Notes under the pieces: model-generated | What the model saw: the letters and a program-made list of their open reading frames with translations, nothing else | Told to the model about the DNA's origin: nothing | The model's database searches: none | Shown here: piece after piece, positions 7,327 through 15,792 of the stretch | Numbering within the stretch: the first letter of the stretch is position 1 | How the letters are laid out: every line of letters starts with the position of its first letter | Origin: an uncultured Clostridia bacterium | GTDB taxonomy: Bacteria; Bacillota; Clostridia; Lachnospirales; CAG-274 | DNA length: 35,625 bases | Direction of reading: 5' to 3' | Assembly: GCA_947624015.1 (NCBI GenBank) | Contig: CANQIA010000018.1 | Span: forward strand, 1-35,625 | Program-made: the position numbers and the translations under genes

Positions 7327-8175
7327 TTATCTGTATTTTTTAATATAAGCTATGCCTACGGGAGTAGGACCCGTATGACAGCCTATTGCGGCGCCGAGAT
7401 ACAGATTGATAACATTATCACAATCAAGAAGCTCCGCAAAGTTTTCCGCATCGGGATTTTGCTTGAATTTAAGAGCGCAGATGCTGTATTCGGATTTATT
7501 TATAATGTTGCTGTCAAATTGGTTCAGTACCTCTTCAACGGCTTTTTTTCTGCCTCGTATCTTGCCTACGGGTACCACCTCGCCGTTTTCCACCTTGAGT
7601 ATAGGCTTTATGTTGAGTATGGTTCCCATAAGCGCCGCAGCCTTGCCTATTCTACCGCCTTTTTGAAGGAACGAAAGATCGTCAAGGGTAAAATAAACTC
7701 CGCTTGAGTGCTTAAGCTCATTTGCCTTTTTTTCAATTTCATTAAGAGACAGACCGTCTTCAAGCATTTTGACGATTTCCAATATGAGCAAAGCCTGAGA
7801 GCCTGTGGCTCCTATGGAATCTATTACCAATATATCATTGTCATAGCTGTCCATAAGCATCTGAGCAGCGCTTACGGCACATTGATAACATGTACTCAGC
7901 TTGGCTGAAATGCTTATGTAAATTATATCGTTGTTCTTTTTTAATTCTTTTTCGAATAGGGAAATATAATCAGCCATGGGAGGGCATGAGGTCTTGGGAG
8001 AAGCCTCAGGCATACACAGCTTTTCGTAAAATTCCTCCGGAGAAATATCTATATTTTCCTTATAATAATTTTCATTATCGAATGAAATATAGAGGGGAAT
8101 TATGGAAATATCATATTTCTCTGCCAGCTCGGGCAAAATATCGGCAGAACTGTCTGTAATTATTTTAACGGACAT
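7327..8175 (-). CDS. DegV-family fatty-acid-binding protein
   Basis: This 282-residue protein has the DegV signature throughout. The N-terminal IITDSSADI is followed by IIPLYISFDNENYYK, the TSCPP segment and FTLDDLSFLQKGGRIGKAAALMGTILNIKPIL, and the C-terminal GCHTGPTPVGIAY. Family members bind a fatty acid between two domains, and in Firmicutes FakB-type members present it to FakA kinase. No fakA is nearby, so the exact role is unassigned. The GAGGAG ribosome site overlaps the end of the upstream Lrp gene (4 bases between the genes), so the two are co-transcribed and probably coupled. Confidence 0.92.
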   Translation of the reverse strand: MSVKIITDSSADILPELAEKYDISIIPLYISFDNENYYKENIDISPEEFYEKLCMPEASPKTSCPPMADYISLFEKELKKNNDIIYISISAKLSTCYQCAVSAAQMLMDSYDNDILVIDSIGATGSQALLILEIVKMLEDGLSLNEIEKKANELKHSSGVYFTLDDLSFLQKGGRIGKAAALMGTILNIKPILKVENGEVVPVGKIRGRKKAVEEVLNQFDSNIINKSEYSICALKFKQNPDAENFAELLDCDNVINLYLGAAIGCHTGPTPVGIAYIKKYR

Positions 8176-8179
8176 AATA

Positions 8180-8620
8180 TTACTCCTCGGCTATATTGAT
8201 GCCTCTTGGTTCAACAGGTGTAGAGAAAACTATCTGAGTGCTTGTCTTGCCAAATTTCTGGAGTTTGCCTATAAAGGAATCCAATTCCAGAGTGCTTTTG
8301 AAAGCAACCTTAAGGAGCATACTGTATTCTCCCGTAACGCAGTTGCATTCCAGTACATTTGGGATATCTGAAACAAAGGGGTAAAATTCCTTTTTTTGAG
8401 TGGGTTCCATTTCCAGATTTATAAAGGCTGTAATATGATAGCCTAACTTTTCTCTGTCTACAATAGACGTATATGCCTTTATTATTCCCTGTTTTTCAAG
8501 ATGCTCTATTCTTGTGGAAACGGCAGGGGAGGATAAAAAAACATTTTCGGCTATTGTCTTTAGAGGCGTTCTTGCGTTTTTTTGAAGCATATCCAAAATT
8601 TTAATATCTATACTATCCAT
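8180..8620 (-). CDS. Lrp/AsnC-family transcriptional regulator
   Basis: This 146-residue protein is the usual length for the family. The N-terminal helix-turn-helix (about 1-50, starting DSIDIKILDMLQKNARTPLKTIAENV) is followed by the RAM ligand-binding domain (about 65-140, with CNCVTGEYSMLLKV). Members sense amino acids or related small molecules and often control neighbouring genes. It is first in a two-gene operon with degV. Its ligand is not predictable. The ATG follows GAAAGGGG, and a well-formed promoter lies upstream. Confidence 0.92.
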   Translation of the reverse strand: MDSIDIKILDMLQKNARTPLKTIAENVFLSSPAVSTRIEHLEKQGIIKAYTSIVDREKLGYHITAFINLEMEPTQKKEFYPFVSDIPNVLECNCVTGEYSMLLKVAFKSTLELDSFIGKLQKFGKTSTQIVFSTPVEPRGINIAEE

Positions 8621-8677
8621 ATGTAACCCCTTTCTTTGTTATATTCTAAAATAATTTATATATTTAAGCCTTTATAT

Positions 8678-8706
8678 ATAATACCATATTTTATTAAGTT
8701 TGTCTA
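8678..8706 (-). promoter_or_regulatory. Promoter of lrp-degV operon
   Basis: On the minus strand, TAGACA, 17 bases, then TATTAT, about 58 bases upstream of the lrp ATG. The match is good for a sigma-A promoter. The rest of 8707-8890, between this promoter and the lon terminator, is AT-rich and shows no gene or clear structure. Confidence 0.5.
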
Positions 8707-8892
8707 CTTAAAAAAATAAGATATTTAGTTTTTTTGAGCCAAAGAATTTACCGAGTTAAATATGATATAATATTTGTTCTGTAAAAAGACAGGTCATGTA
8801 ACAAAAAAAGCAATAGGCGATATTTTTTGGGATAATGATATTTTAGTACCTATATGCCTTTACTCGAATTTTTATATGCTTTGCAACATAAA

Positions 8893-8939
8893 AAAGACCG
8901 CCGCAAACGCCTTTTTATAGGCGTTTGCGTACAGTCTAT
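8893..8939 (-). terminator. Rho-independent terminator of lon
   Basis: CGCAAACGCC / GGCGTTTGCG forms a 10-bp stem around an 8-base loop, extended by AGAC/GGTCT at its base. Read in the lon direction it is followed by TTTTTT. It begins 12 bases after the lon stop. Confidence 0.9.
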
Positions 8940-8951
8940 CTTATAAAAGGT

Positions 8952-11255
8952 TTAATTTATAAGACTGTTTGTAAGAACTTCATTCATAGCCTCCGCAAGA
9001 ACAAATTCCATATTTTCCCTGCCATATTCGGGTATTTCCTCTAAGTCGGGAGCGTTCTCCACAGGTATTATTACCTTTTTGACTCCTGCCCTCTTAGCGG
9101 CAAGTACTTTTTCCTTAAGACCGCCTATGGGCATTACCTTTCCTCTTATACTTATTTCTCCCGTCATGGCAATATCGGCTCTTATGGGCTTTTTGGTCAT
9201 GGCAGAAATCATAGCTGTTGCCATGGTTATGCCTGCGGAAGGACCGTCCTTGGGAGTAGCCCCTTCGGGAATGTGTATATGAACATCGGTGTTTTCAAAG
9301 TCAATATCCACACCTAAGGCTTCGGCATTTGCTCTTATATAGCTAAGAGCAGCGTTATAGCTTTCTTCCATTACCTTGCCTACATTTCCCGTTATCTTAA
9401 AGTTGCCGCTTCCCTTAAGTATATTTACCTCTACATCAAGGGTGGTTCCTCCTACGGATGTCCATGCCAGACCCTTGCATATACCTATCTCATTCTTGGA
9501 ATTGATAGTTTCGGGATGGAATTTCTTTTTACCGAGGAATTCAGAGAGATTTTTCTTGTTGACTATCACAGGCGTGTCATTTTCAAGCTGCATCTTAACA
9601 GCCTTGCGACATATGGTGCCTATAAGTCTTTCAAGAGTTCTTACGCCTGCTTCACGAGTATAGCAGTCGATCATCTCATCTATGGCGTCTTTCCTTATTT
9701 TTAACTGGGATCTGTCAAGTCCGTTTTCCTTTAACTGCTTAGGTACAAGGTATTCGGCAGCTATATGGTATTTCTCCTCGGGAGTGTAGCTGGAAAGCTC
9801 AACTATTTCAAGTCTGTCTCTCAAGGGAGCAGGGATAGTATCCAGACTGTTGGCTGTACATATGAAAAGACAATGGCTCAGGTCATAGGGCATTTCTATA
9901 TAGTTATCCCTAAAGTTTACATTCTGCTCTCCGTCAAGTACTTCAAGAAATGCTGCGGAGGGGTCGCCCTTATAATCTCTGCCCATTTTATCTATTTCAT
10001 CCAAAAGCATAAGGGGATTGGAAGCTCCCGCCTGCTTTATTGCCGCAATTATCCTGCCGGGCATGGCGCCTAAATATGTTCTTCTGTGACCTCTTATCTC
10101 AGCCTCGTCGCTTATGCCGCCAAGACTCATCCTTACATACTCTCTGCCCAAGGCTCTTGCTACGGATTTGGCAATAGAGGTCTTTCCCACACCGGGAGGA
10201 CCTACAAGACAAAGTATAGGAGCGTTGGGATTTTCCACATTAAGTCTTACCGCAAGATATTCTATTATTCTTTCCTTTACCTTTTCAAGACCGTAGTGAT
10301 CCTTGTTGAGTATCTGCTCTGCCTTCTTAAGAGATCTGCTTTCGGTACTCATTTTGCCCCAAGGCAGTGAAAGCACATTATCGATATAGTCTCTTATAAT
10401 AGAACCCTCCGCAGTACCCTGAGTAACTCTTTTAAGTCTGTCAAATTCCTTTTCAAGCTTTTCAACGGCATAATCAGGCATATTCAGTTCAGCCATTTTC
10501 TTTCTGTAGCCTTCGATCTCTTCGCCTACGCCGCTTTTATCGCCTAATTCCTCATTGATAGCCTTAAGCTCTTCACGCAGGAAGTACTCCTTTTGAGCGT
10601 CTTCCATATTTTCTCTTGCCTTCATCATGATATCGTTTTTGACATCGGCTCTTCTGATCTCCTTTTCCATAAAGCGAATGGTAAGAAGGGCTCTTTCGTA
10701 TACATCGGTCTCCTCAAGCACAGCTCTTTTGTCTGCAAAGCTTTTTACCAGCTTGTCTGCGAGCTTGTCGCAAAGAAGTCCCAGATCCGTTATAGACCTT
10801 ACCTCATTTACAAGCTGGGGCTGGAGCATAGGAACGGAACCTCTGTATTTGGCAAAAAGCTCATTGAGAAGCTCTATGGTAATGCTTGTTTTCTCAGCAT
10901 CTGCCGTATCTATATCCACCATTGATTCCAACTGACAAAGAGAAAAATCTTTATTCTTTTGAACACTGTCTATATATGCTCTTTCGGTACACTTTACGGA
11001 GAGCTTTATGCCGCCGTCAAGTCCTCTTATAGCATTTTTGATCCTTGCAATAGTGCCTATTCTGAAAATATTCCCCTCTGTTATGCCGTTATCGTATACC
11101 TTGGCATTGACAAGCATAATATAGCTGTCGGCGCCCATGGCAGCTTTAATGGCTTCAAGGTATTTATCCTCATCTACGCTTATAGTGTAGCTGCATTTGG
11201 GATAGGGGACTGTTTCATCAAGCAATAATATAGGCATTACTCGCATATTCTCCAT
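8952..11255 (-). CDS. lon: ATP-dependent protease Lon
   Basis: This 767-residue LonA protease degrades misfolded and regulatory proteins in the cytoplasm. The N-terminal LON substrate domain (about 1-200) is followed by the AAA+ module (Walker A GPPGVGKT at 352-359, Walker B LMLLDEID). The C-terminal protease domain has catalytic S673 (PKDGPSAG) and K716 (LKEKV), the expected 43 residues apart. I start it at the ATG at 11255, which has GTGAGGTG seven bases upstream. A longer frame from 11288 would place the ribosome site inside the gene. It has its own promoter just downstream of htpG and a strong terminator. No terminator separates it from htpG, so read-through from htpG is likely too. Confidence 0.97.
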   Translation of the reverse strand: MENMRVMPILLLDETVPYPKCSYTISVDEDKYLEAIKAAMGADSYIMLVNAKVYDNGITEGNIFRIGTIARIKNAIRGLDGGIKLSVKCTERAYIDSVQKNKDFSLCQLESMVDIDTADAEKTSITIELLNELFAKYRGSVPMLQPQLVNEVRSITDLGLLCDKLADKLVKSFADKRAVLEETDVYERALLTIRFMEKEIRRADVKNDIMMKARENMEDAQKEYFLREELKAINEELGDKSGVGEEIEGYRKKMAELNMPDYAVEKLEKEFDRLKRVTQGTAEGSIIRDYIDNVLSLPWGKMSTESRSLKKAEQILNKDHYGLEKVKERIIEYLAVRLNVENPNAPILCLVGPPGVGKTSIAKSVARALGREYVRMSLGGISDEAEIRGHRRTYLGAMPGRIIAAIKQAGASNPLMLLDEIDKMGRDYKGDPSAAFLEVLDGEQNVNFRDNYIEMPYDLSHCLFICTANSLDTIPAPLRDRLEIVELSSYTPEEKYHIAAEYLVPKQLKENGLDRSQLKIRKDAIDEMIDCYTREAGVRTLERLIGTICRKAVKMQLENDTPVIVNKKNLSEFLGKKKFHPETINSKNEIGICKGLAWTSVGGTTLDVEVNILKGSGNFKITGNVGKVMEESYNAALSYIRANAEALGVDIDFENTDVHIHIPEGATPKDGPSAGITMATAMISAMTKKPIRADIAMTGEISIRGKVMPIGGLKEKVLAAKRAGVKKVIIPVENAPDLEEIPEYGRENMEFVLAEAMNEVLTNSLIN

Positions 11256-11324
11256 AAAACAACACCTCACAAATATTTTATTCCACAAAGCACTTAAAAT
11301 GCCTAAACAACTCTCTCACAAATA

Positions 11325-11353
11325 ATTATACATTATAATAATTGTTTTTTCAA
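11325..11353 (-). promoter_or_regulatory. lon promoter, sharing its core with the htpG promoter
   Basis: On the minus strand, TTGAAA, 17 bases, TATAAT, then seven bases to GAGAGAGTT at 11317-11309. The same -10 region, spacing and GAGAGAGTT occur at the htpG promoter (13243-13267), with 23 of 25 positions identical from three bases before the -10 to the end of GAGAGAGTT. The promoter starts 13 bases after the htpG stop. Confidence 0.7.
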
Positions 11354-11365
11354 TAGCATAAAAGC

Positions 11366-13210
11366 TTATTTTTCTGCCAGAAGCTCCATAATCTTATTGC
11401 TTCTGGCAATAAATTCAGTCATGGCTTCCATGGACAGGGGCTTATGACTCATTACGGCAAGATCGTATATATGTCTGCATATCATATCCGCCTCTTCCTT
11501 CCTGCTGTCCTTTATGCCGAGCAGAAGCTTGACCACATTGTTGTTGCTGTTCAGCACAAGGGTCTCGTCGGCAGGGAAGGAGGTATTGTCCATACCGTAC
11601 ATAATGCTCATTTCCTGCATACGTCTGGATTGCTCGCTTAATTCGATCATAGCGGAAACGCTTTCATCTTTAAGGCTTTCAATGCTTATTTTGATATCGT
11701 CTTTATTAAGTACCGATTTGAAAAGCTCTTCAAGGGCTTCCTTGTCAACGATAGCTTCGTCTTCAGACTTGAGCATATCCGAAACGGCTGAGTCTATTCT
11801 TGCAAACCGCACGCCGCCGCTGTATGCTTCCAAAAAGCTGACATAAGGTATATCCAGTCTTGTATCCAGCACTACCGCTTCCATGCCCTCGTCCTTGAAC
11901 ATTTTTATATATTGAGCCTGCTGCTGTACATCGTTTACATAGAATACCTTATTTTCGGCTTTAGCCTTGTTATTATCAGTATATTCGCTGAGAGTTTCAT
12001 ACTTTCCGTCCGTAGTTTTGAAAAGAAGTATATCCTTTACCTTTTCATAGAATTCATGCTCTCTCATAGCGCCGTATTTGATAAAGGGGCTTATATCTTC
12101 CCAGAACTTTTCGTATTGAGCTCTGTCCTTTTTAAAGAGTGAGTTTAACTTGTCCGCTACCTTCTTTGTGATATATTTGCTCATTTTGGTAACGTAGCCG
12201 TCGTTTTGCAGGAAGCTTCGGCTTACGTTAAGGGGAAGATCGGGACAGTCTATGGTACCCTTTAAGAGCAGAAGAAATTCCGGGATAACCTCTTTTAAAT
12301 TATCTGCTATAAATACCTGATTGTTATAGAGCTTTACCTGACCCTCTATTGACTCCAGCTCATGCTTGAGCTTGGGGAAATAAAGGATACCCTTTAATCT
12401 GAAGGGATAGTCCATGTTAAGGTGTATCCAGAAAAGGGGATCGTTAAAGTCGGAGAATACCTTGTGATAAAATGCCTTGTATTCCTCATCGGTACACTCT
12501 GAGGGCTTTTTGAGCCACAGAGGTTCGGTATCGTTTACAGGCTTTTCTTCGGCATCGCTGGATTTATCGTCCTTTTCCTTCTTTTCTTCCTCGAAATATA
12601 TCTCCACAGGCATAAAATAACAGTATTTGGCAAGAATTTCTTTAAGCTTCCATCCGTTTAAAAATTCCTTGCTGTCCTCGCCTATGTGAAGAGTGACAAC
12701 AGTACCTCTGTCGACCTTGTTGCCTTCGCCTATTTCGTACTCCACACCGCCATCGCATATCCACTTGGCTGCGGGAGCATCGGGCAGATAGCTCTTTGAG
12801 TCGATCTCTACCTTTTCTGCCACCATAAAAGCGGAATAAAAGCCAAGACCGAAATGACCTATTATATCGTTGCCGTTTTCAAACTGATCCTGATACTTTG
12901 CAATAAAATCGCTTGCTCCGGAAAAAGCTATCTGGGTAATGTATTCCTTTATCTCCTCGGCAGTCATTCCTATACCGTTATCTATGATCTGTATAGTTTT
13001 AGCGTCCTCGTCAAGCTTGACCGTAACTCGGTATTCCTCATCGTCGCTTATACTGACCTCGCCCATGGATTTAAGCTTTTTAAGCTTGCTTATAGCGTCG
13101 CATCCGTTGCTCACAAGCTCTCTGAGAAAAATATCTGTGTCTGAATATAACCATTTTTTGATAATAGGGAAAATATTTTCGCTGTTGATAGATAAATTGC
13201 CTTTTTCCAT
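11366..13210 (-). CDS. htpG: Molecular chaperone HtpG (Hsp90)
   Basis: This 614-residue bacterial Hsp90 is full length. The N-terminal GHKL ATPase domain has the conserved ELVSNGCDAISKL, DNGIGMT and GHFGLGFYSAFMV motifs (within residues 1-130). The middle domain has the DLPLNVSRSFLQND segment, and a C-terminal dimerisation region follows. An acidic/lysine-rich linker (EEEKKEKDDKSSDAEEK) separates the N and middle domains, as is usual. The start has AAGGAGATG upstream. Its promoter has a consensus -35/-10, and a perfect CIRCE element lies upstream, so heat-shock control by HrcA is likely. Confidence 0.97.
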   Translation of the reverse strand: MEKGNLSINSENIFPIIKKWLYSDTDIFLRELVSNGCDAISKLKKLKSMGEVSISDDEEYRVTVKLDEDAKTIQIIDNGIGMTAEEIKEYITQIAFSGASDFIAKYQDQFENGNDIIGHFGLGFYSAFMVAEKVEIDSKSYLPDAPAAKWICDGGVEYEIGEGNKVDRGTVVTLHIGEDSKEFLNGWKLKEILAKYCYFMPVEIYFEEEKKEKDDKSSDAEEKPVNDTEPLWLKKPSECTDEEYKAFYHKVFSDFNDPLFWIHLNMDYPFRLKGILYFPKLKHELESIEGQVKLYNNQVFIADNLKEVIPEFLLLLKGTIDCPDLPLNVSRSFLQNDGYVTKMSKYITKKVADKLNSLFKKDRAQYEKFWEDISPFIKYGAMREHEFYEKVKDILLFKTTDGKYETLSEYTDNNKAKAENKVFYVNDVQQQAQYIKMFKDEGMEAVVLDTRLDIPYVSFLEAYSGGVRFARIDSAVSDMLKSEDEAIVDKEALEELFKSVLNKDDIKISIESLKDESVSAMIELSEQSRRMQEMSIMYGMDNTSFPADETLVLNSNNNVVKLLLGIKDSRKEEADMICRHIYDLAVMSHKPLSMEAMTEFIARSNKIMELLAEK

Positions 13211-13258
13211 TATAATAACATCTCCTTGTTAATTAAAAGTAGAACTCTCTCATATATA

Positions 13259-13286
13259 ATTATACATACAAGTTTGAAAATGTCAA
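13259..13286 (-). promoter_or_regulatory. htpG promoter
   Basis: On the minus strand, TTGACA, 16 bases, TATAAT, then seven bases to GAGAGAGTT at 13251-13243. This matches the lon promoter core. Transcription would start near 13251, giving a leader of about 40 bases. Confidence 0.75.
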
Positions 13287-13293
13287 GAGAAAA

Positions 13294-13320
13294 TTAGCAC
13301 TCAATTAAAAAGAGTGCTAA
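13294..13320. promoter_or_regulatory. CIRCE element (HrcA operator)
   Basis: TTAGCACTC, nine bases, GAGTGCTAA: a perfect match to the CIRCE consensus bound by the heat-shock repressor HrcA. It lies in the divergent region between htpG and the metal ABC operon. It ends seven bases upstream of the apparent htpG -35, rather than in the transcribed leader where CIRCE usually sits, and 16 bases upstream of the -35 on the znuA side. Confidence 0.95.
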
Positions 13321-13336
13321 CAATTTTTAAACTTTC

Positions 13337-13365
13337 TTGAAAAATATTAAAAATAATGATATATT
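13337..13365 (+). promoter_or_regulatory. Promoter of the Zn/Mn ABC operon
   Basis: TTGAAA, 17 bases, TATATT, ending 31 bases before the ATG at 13397. No canonical Zur or MntR box was seen. An AT-rich imperfect dyad (ATAA ... TTAT, about 13353-13370) overlaps the -10, but its meaning is uncertain. Confidence 0.5.
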
Positions 13366-13396
13366 GTTATATATAAAAAATTACGGGAGAGTTCAT

Positions 13397-14260
13397 ATGA
13401 AAAAAATAATTTTAGCCCTTATGCTCATTATTATTTCAACAGGCTGTTCAAAGCCCAAGGAAAGCGGCAAGCCTGTTGTATATACAAGCTTTTATGCCAT
13501 ATTTGACTTTGCTTCGGAGATAGCAGGGGATAAGGCGGAGGTATACGATATGATACCTGTCGGCACGGAGCCTCATGAGTGGGAACCCACGGTAAGAGAT
13601 ATGGCAAGGCTAAACGATGCAGATGTTCTTTTCTACAACGGTCTTGGTATGGAAAGCTGGATAGACAGCGTAGAGGCGGCTCTTGAAGCCTCAGATCTGG
13701 AATTTGTAAAGCTATCCGAAGGCATACAGGCAGAAAACGATCCGCATATATGGCTCGATCCTTGTAATGTAAAGACAATGTGCCGAAGCATAACGGATAC
13801 GCTCGTCGGTATAGATCCTGAGAATTCGGCGTTTTACGAAGAGAATTTCACAAGATATTCCTCAGAGCTGGATGCTCTTGATCGGGATTATAAAAATACC
13901 ATAAACAGCATACCCGATGAAAACAGAAAAATAGTGGTCTCCCATGGGGCATACGGTTCCCTGTGCGCCGCATATGGGCTTGAGCAGGTAGCCGTAGAGG
14001 GAATGAATGCGGAAAGCGAACCTTCTCCCGCCAAGGTTGAGGAGATCATTAAGTTTATAAATAAAAACAGTATCAAATATATTTTTTACGAGGAGCTTGT
14101 TTCTCCCAAGGTGGCGCAGACAATAGCAGAAGAAACGGGCTGTCGTCTCCTGCCTCTCGACCCATTTGAAGGAGTATCGGAAAAGGGAGATAAAAGGGAC
14201 TATATAAGTGTTATGAGATCCAATCTTGAAAATATAAAAACAGCGCTGGGAGATGAATAG
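13397..14260 (+). CDS. Metal ABC transporter substrate-binding lipoprotein (ZnuA/TroA family)
   Basis: This 287-residue protein starts with a lipoprotein signal (KK, hydrophobic stretch, lipobox ISTGC at about residues 17-21), so the mature protein is anchored outside the membrane. The cluster A-I binding protein fold is shown by PVGTEPHEWEPT, DPHIWLDP and the C-terminal DPFEGV. The likely metal ligands are H60, H117, H183 and D255, a three-His/one-Asp set common in zinc- or manganese-binding members. It lacks the His-rich loop of many ZnuA proteins. I start it at 13397 (ribosome site GGGAGAG, and the signal peptide starts there), not at the upstream ATG at 13337. It heads an operon with the ATPase and permease. 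Zn versus Mn cannot be settled here. Confidence 0.92.
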   Translation: MKKIILALMLIIISTGCSKPKESGKPVVYTSFYAIFDFASEIAGDKAEVYDMIPVGTEPHEWEPTVRDMARLNDADVLFYNGLGMESWIDSVEAALEASDLEFVKLSEGIQAENDPHIWLDPCNVKTMCRSITDTLVGIDPENSAFYEENFTRYSSELDALDRDYKNTINSIPDENRKIVVSHGAYGSLCAAYGLEQVAVEGMNAESEPSPAKVEEIIKFINKNSIKYIFYEELVSPKVAQTIAEETGCRLLPLDPFEGVSEKGDKRDYISVMRSNLENIKTALGDE

Positions 14261-14262
14261 CC

Positions 14263-14991
14263 ATGGCAATATTGGAGGTAAAGGATATTTCCTTCAGCTA
14301 TCCGGACAAAAGTATACTTCACAGAATATCATTTAGCATAAACAGGGGAGATTTTCTGTGCATCGTAGGTACCAACGGCACGGGAAAATCCACTCTTTTA
14401 AAGCTTATACTCAACAGGCTCAAGCCGACTGAGGGCAGTATCAAGCTTTTCGGAACAGATTCCTCACAGTTTAAATGCTTTAGCAAGATAGCCTATGTTT
14501 CTCAGAAAGCAACGGCATTCAATAAGGATTTTCCCGCTACCGTCGAAGAAATAGCTTCGCTGGGACTTTATTCCCGTAAGGGGCTTTTTAAAGGCTATGA
14601 CAGGGAGGATAGGGAAAAGGTGCATTCCGCCCTTGAAAGAGTGGGTATAGCTGAATTTGCGGGAAAGAAGATAGGCAACCTTTCGGGTGGTCAGCAGCAG
14701 AGAGTATTTATAGCAAAGGCTCTTGTGTCTTCTCCCGATATTATATTCCTTGACGAGCCTACGGTAGGCATAGATATAAAAGCGGTGGATTCCATATGCT
14801 GCCTTTTGGGAGAGCTGAACGCAGGAGGCATTACCATAGTTATGGTGACCCATGACATATCATCGGTCATATACCATTCCAACAAGGTGCTTATACTTTC
14901 GGAAGACGGCAGCAGCGAGCTTATATCCTCTCAGGAATTCACAGGTCGTTCGCTTATGAATCTTCAGCACCACAGTCATAAGGAGGTATAG
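14263..14991 (+). CDS. Metal ABC transporter ATP-binding protein (ZnuC-like)
   Basis: This 242-residue ABC ATPase powers the Zn/Mn importer. It has Walker A (GTNGTGKST, about 36-44), the Q-loop (YVSQKA), the signature LSGGQQQR, Walker B (IIFLDEPTVGID) and the H-loop (VMVTHD). It begins two bases after the binding-protein gene and ends two bases before the permease gene, as expected for one operon. The C-terminal His/Ser segment (NLQHHSHKEV) is short. Family assignment is secure; metal specificity rests on the neighbours. Confidence 0.93.
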   Translation: MAILEVKDISFSYPDKSILHRISFSINRGDFLCIVGTNGTGKSTLLKLILNRLKPTEGSIKLFGTDSSQFKCFSKIAYVSQKATAFNKDFPATVEEIASLGLYSRKGLFKGYDREDREKVHSALERVGIAEFAGKKIGNLSGGQQQRVFIAKALVSSPDIIFLDEPTVGIDIKAVDSICCLLGELNAGGITIVMVTHDISSVIYHSNKVLILSEDGSSELISSQEFTGRSLMNLQHHSHKEV

Positions 14992-14993
14992 CC

Positions 14994-15788
14994 ATGGAGA
15001 TATTTACTCTGGCATTTATGCAAAGAGCTATTGTTGTAGCCCTGTTCATATCCGTAATAACGCCTCTTATAGGGAATATAATCGTACTCAGGCGTCTTTC
15101 CACTATCGGAGACGCTCTTTCTCATGCGGGACTGGCAGGCGTTACAATAGGTCTTTGCTTAAGCTTCAGCCCTGTTGTTACTGCAATTATATTTTCGGTG
15201 CTGTCAGCTCTTACGATAGAATATATAAGGCGGAGCTTTCCCAACTATTCCGAAATGGCAACTGCTGTTGTATTGAGCTTTGCCGTAGGCGTAGCTGCCG
15301 TTGCCTCAGGCTTTGTTAAAAATCCTGCAGGCTTCAACAGCTTTCTTTTCGGCTCTATCGTTGCCATATCCAATTTTGAACTTGCTACCGTAATAGCCCT
15401 GAGCATAGCCGTGATAATAATAATGGTGCTTTTGTACAGAGAGCTTTTTTATATAGCCTTTGACGAGGAGGGCGCCTATTTGTCGGGAGTACCTGTGAGA
15501 AGCATAAATCTTGTGTTTACCGTACTGACTGCCATAGTTGTGTCTATTGCCGCAAGAACGGTAGGTTCCCTTGTTATATCATCTCTTATGATAATACCCG
15601 TAGCCTGCGCTATGCTTATTTCAAGGAGCTATCTTCACAACACGGTGCTTTCGGTTTTATTTGCTCTTTTCTTTACGATAACGGGACTGCTGGTAACAGC
15701 TTTTTATGACCTTAAGCCCGGCGGCACCATAGTGCTTATAGGTATTGGCGTATTAGTTGTTTTGCTTATGATAAGAAAGCAGAGGTAA
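14994..15788 (+). CDS. Metal ABC transporter permease (ZnuB/TroC family)
   Basis: This 264-residue, very hydrophobic protein has about eight membrane helices. It shows the ABC-3 permease landmarks VLRRLSTIGDALSHAGLAGV near the N-terminus and GSLVISSLMIIPVACAMLISRS in the second half. It forms the membrane channel for the binding protein and ATPase upstream. AAGGAGG lies inside the end of the ATPase gene, so translation is likely coupled. Confidence 0.93.
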   Translation: MEIFTLAFMQRAIVVALFISVITPLIGNIIVLRRLSTIGDALSHAGLAGVTIGLCLSFSPVVTAIIFSVLSALTIEYIRRSFPNYSEMATAVVLSFAVGVAAVASGFVKNPAGFNSFLFGSIVAISNFELATVIALSIAVIIIMVLLYRELFYIAFDEEGAYLSGVPVRSINLVFTVLTAIVVSIAARTVGSLVISSLMIIPVACAMLISRSYLHNTVLSVLFALFFTITGLLVTAFYDLKPGGTIVLIGIGVLVVLLMIRKQR

Positions 15789-15792
15789 TGTT

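Noticed and set aside
8707..8890. Possible small gene or RNA between lrp and lon
   Set aside because: No ribosome-site-led frame or stable fold other than the lon terminator was seen. The stretch looks like ordinary AT-rich spacer.
8952..11288. Longer lon start at 11288
   Set aside because: The extra 11 residues are not Lon-like and would overlie the GTGAGGTG site that serves the ATG at 11255.
13321..13396. Zur or MntR box before the metal ABC operon
   Set aside because: I looked for 7-1-7 Zur-type or MntR-type palindromes and found only an AT-rich imperfect dyad that could be chance. Metal specificity is left open.
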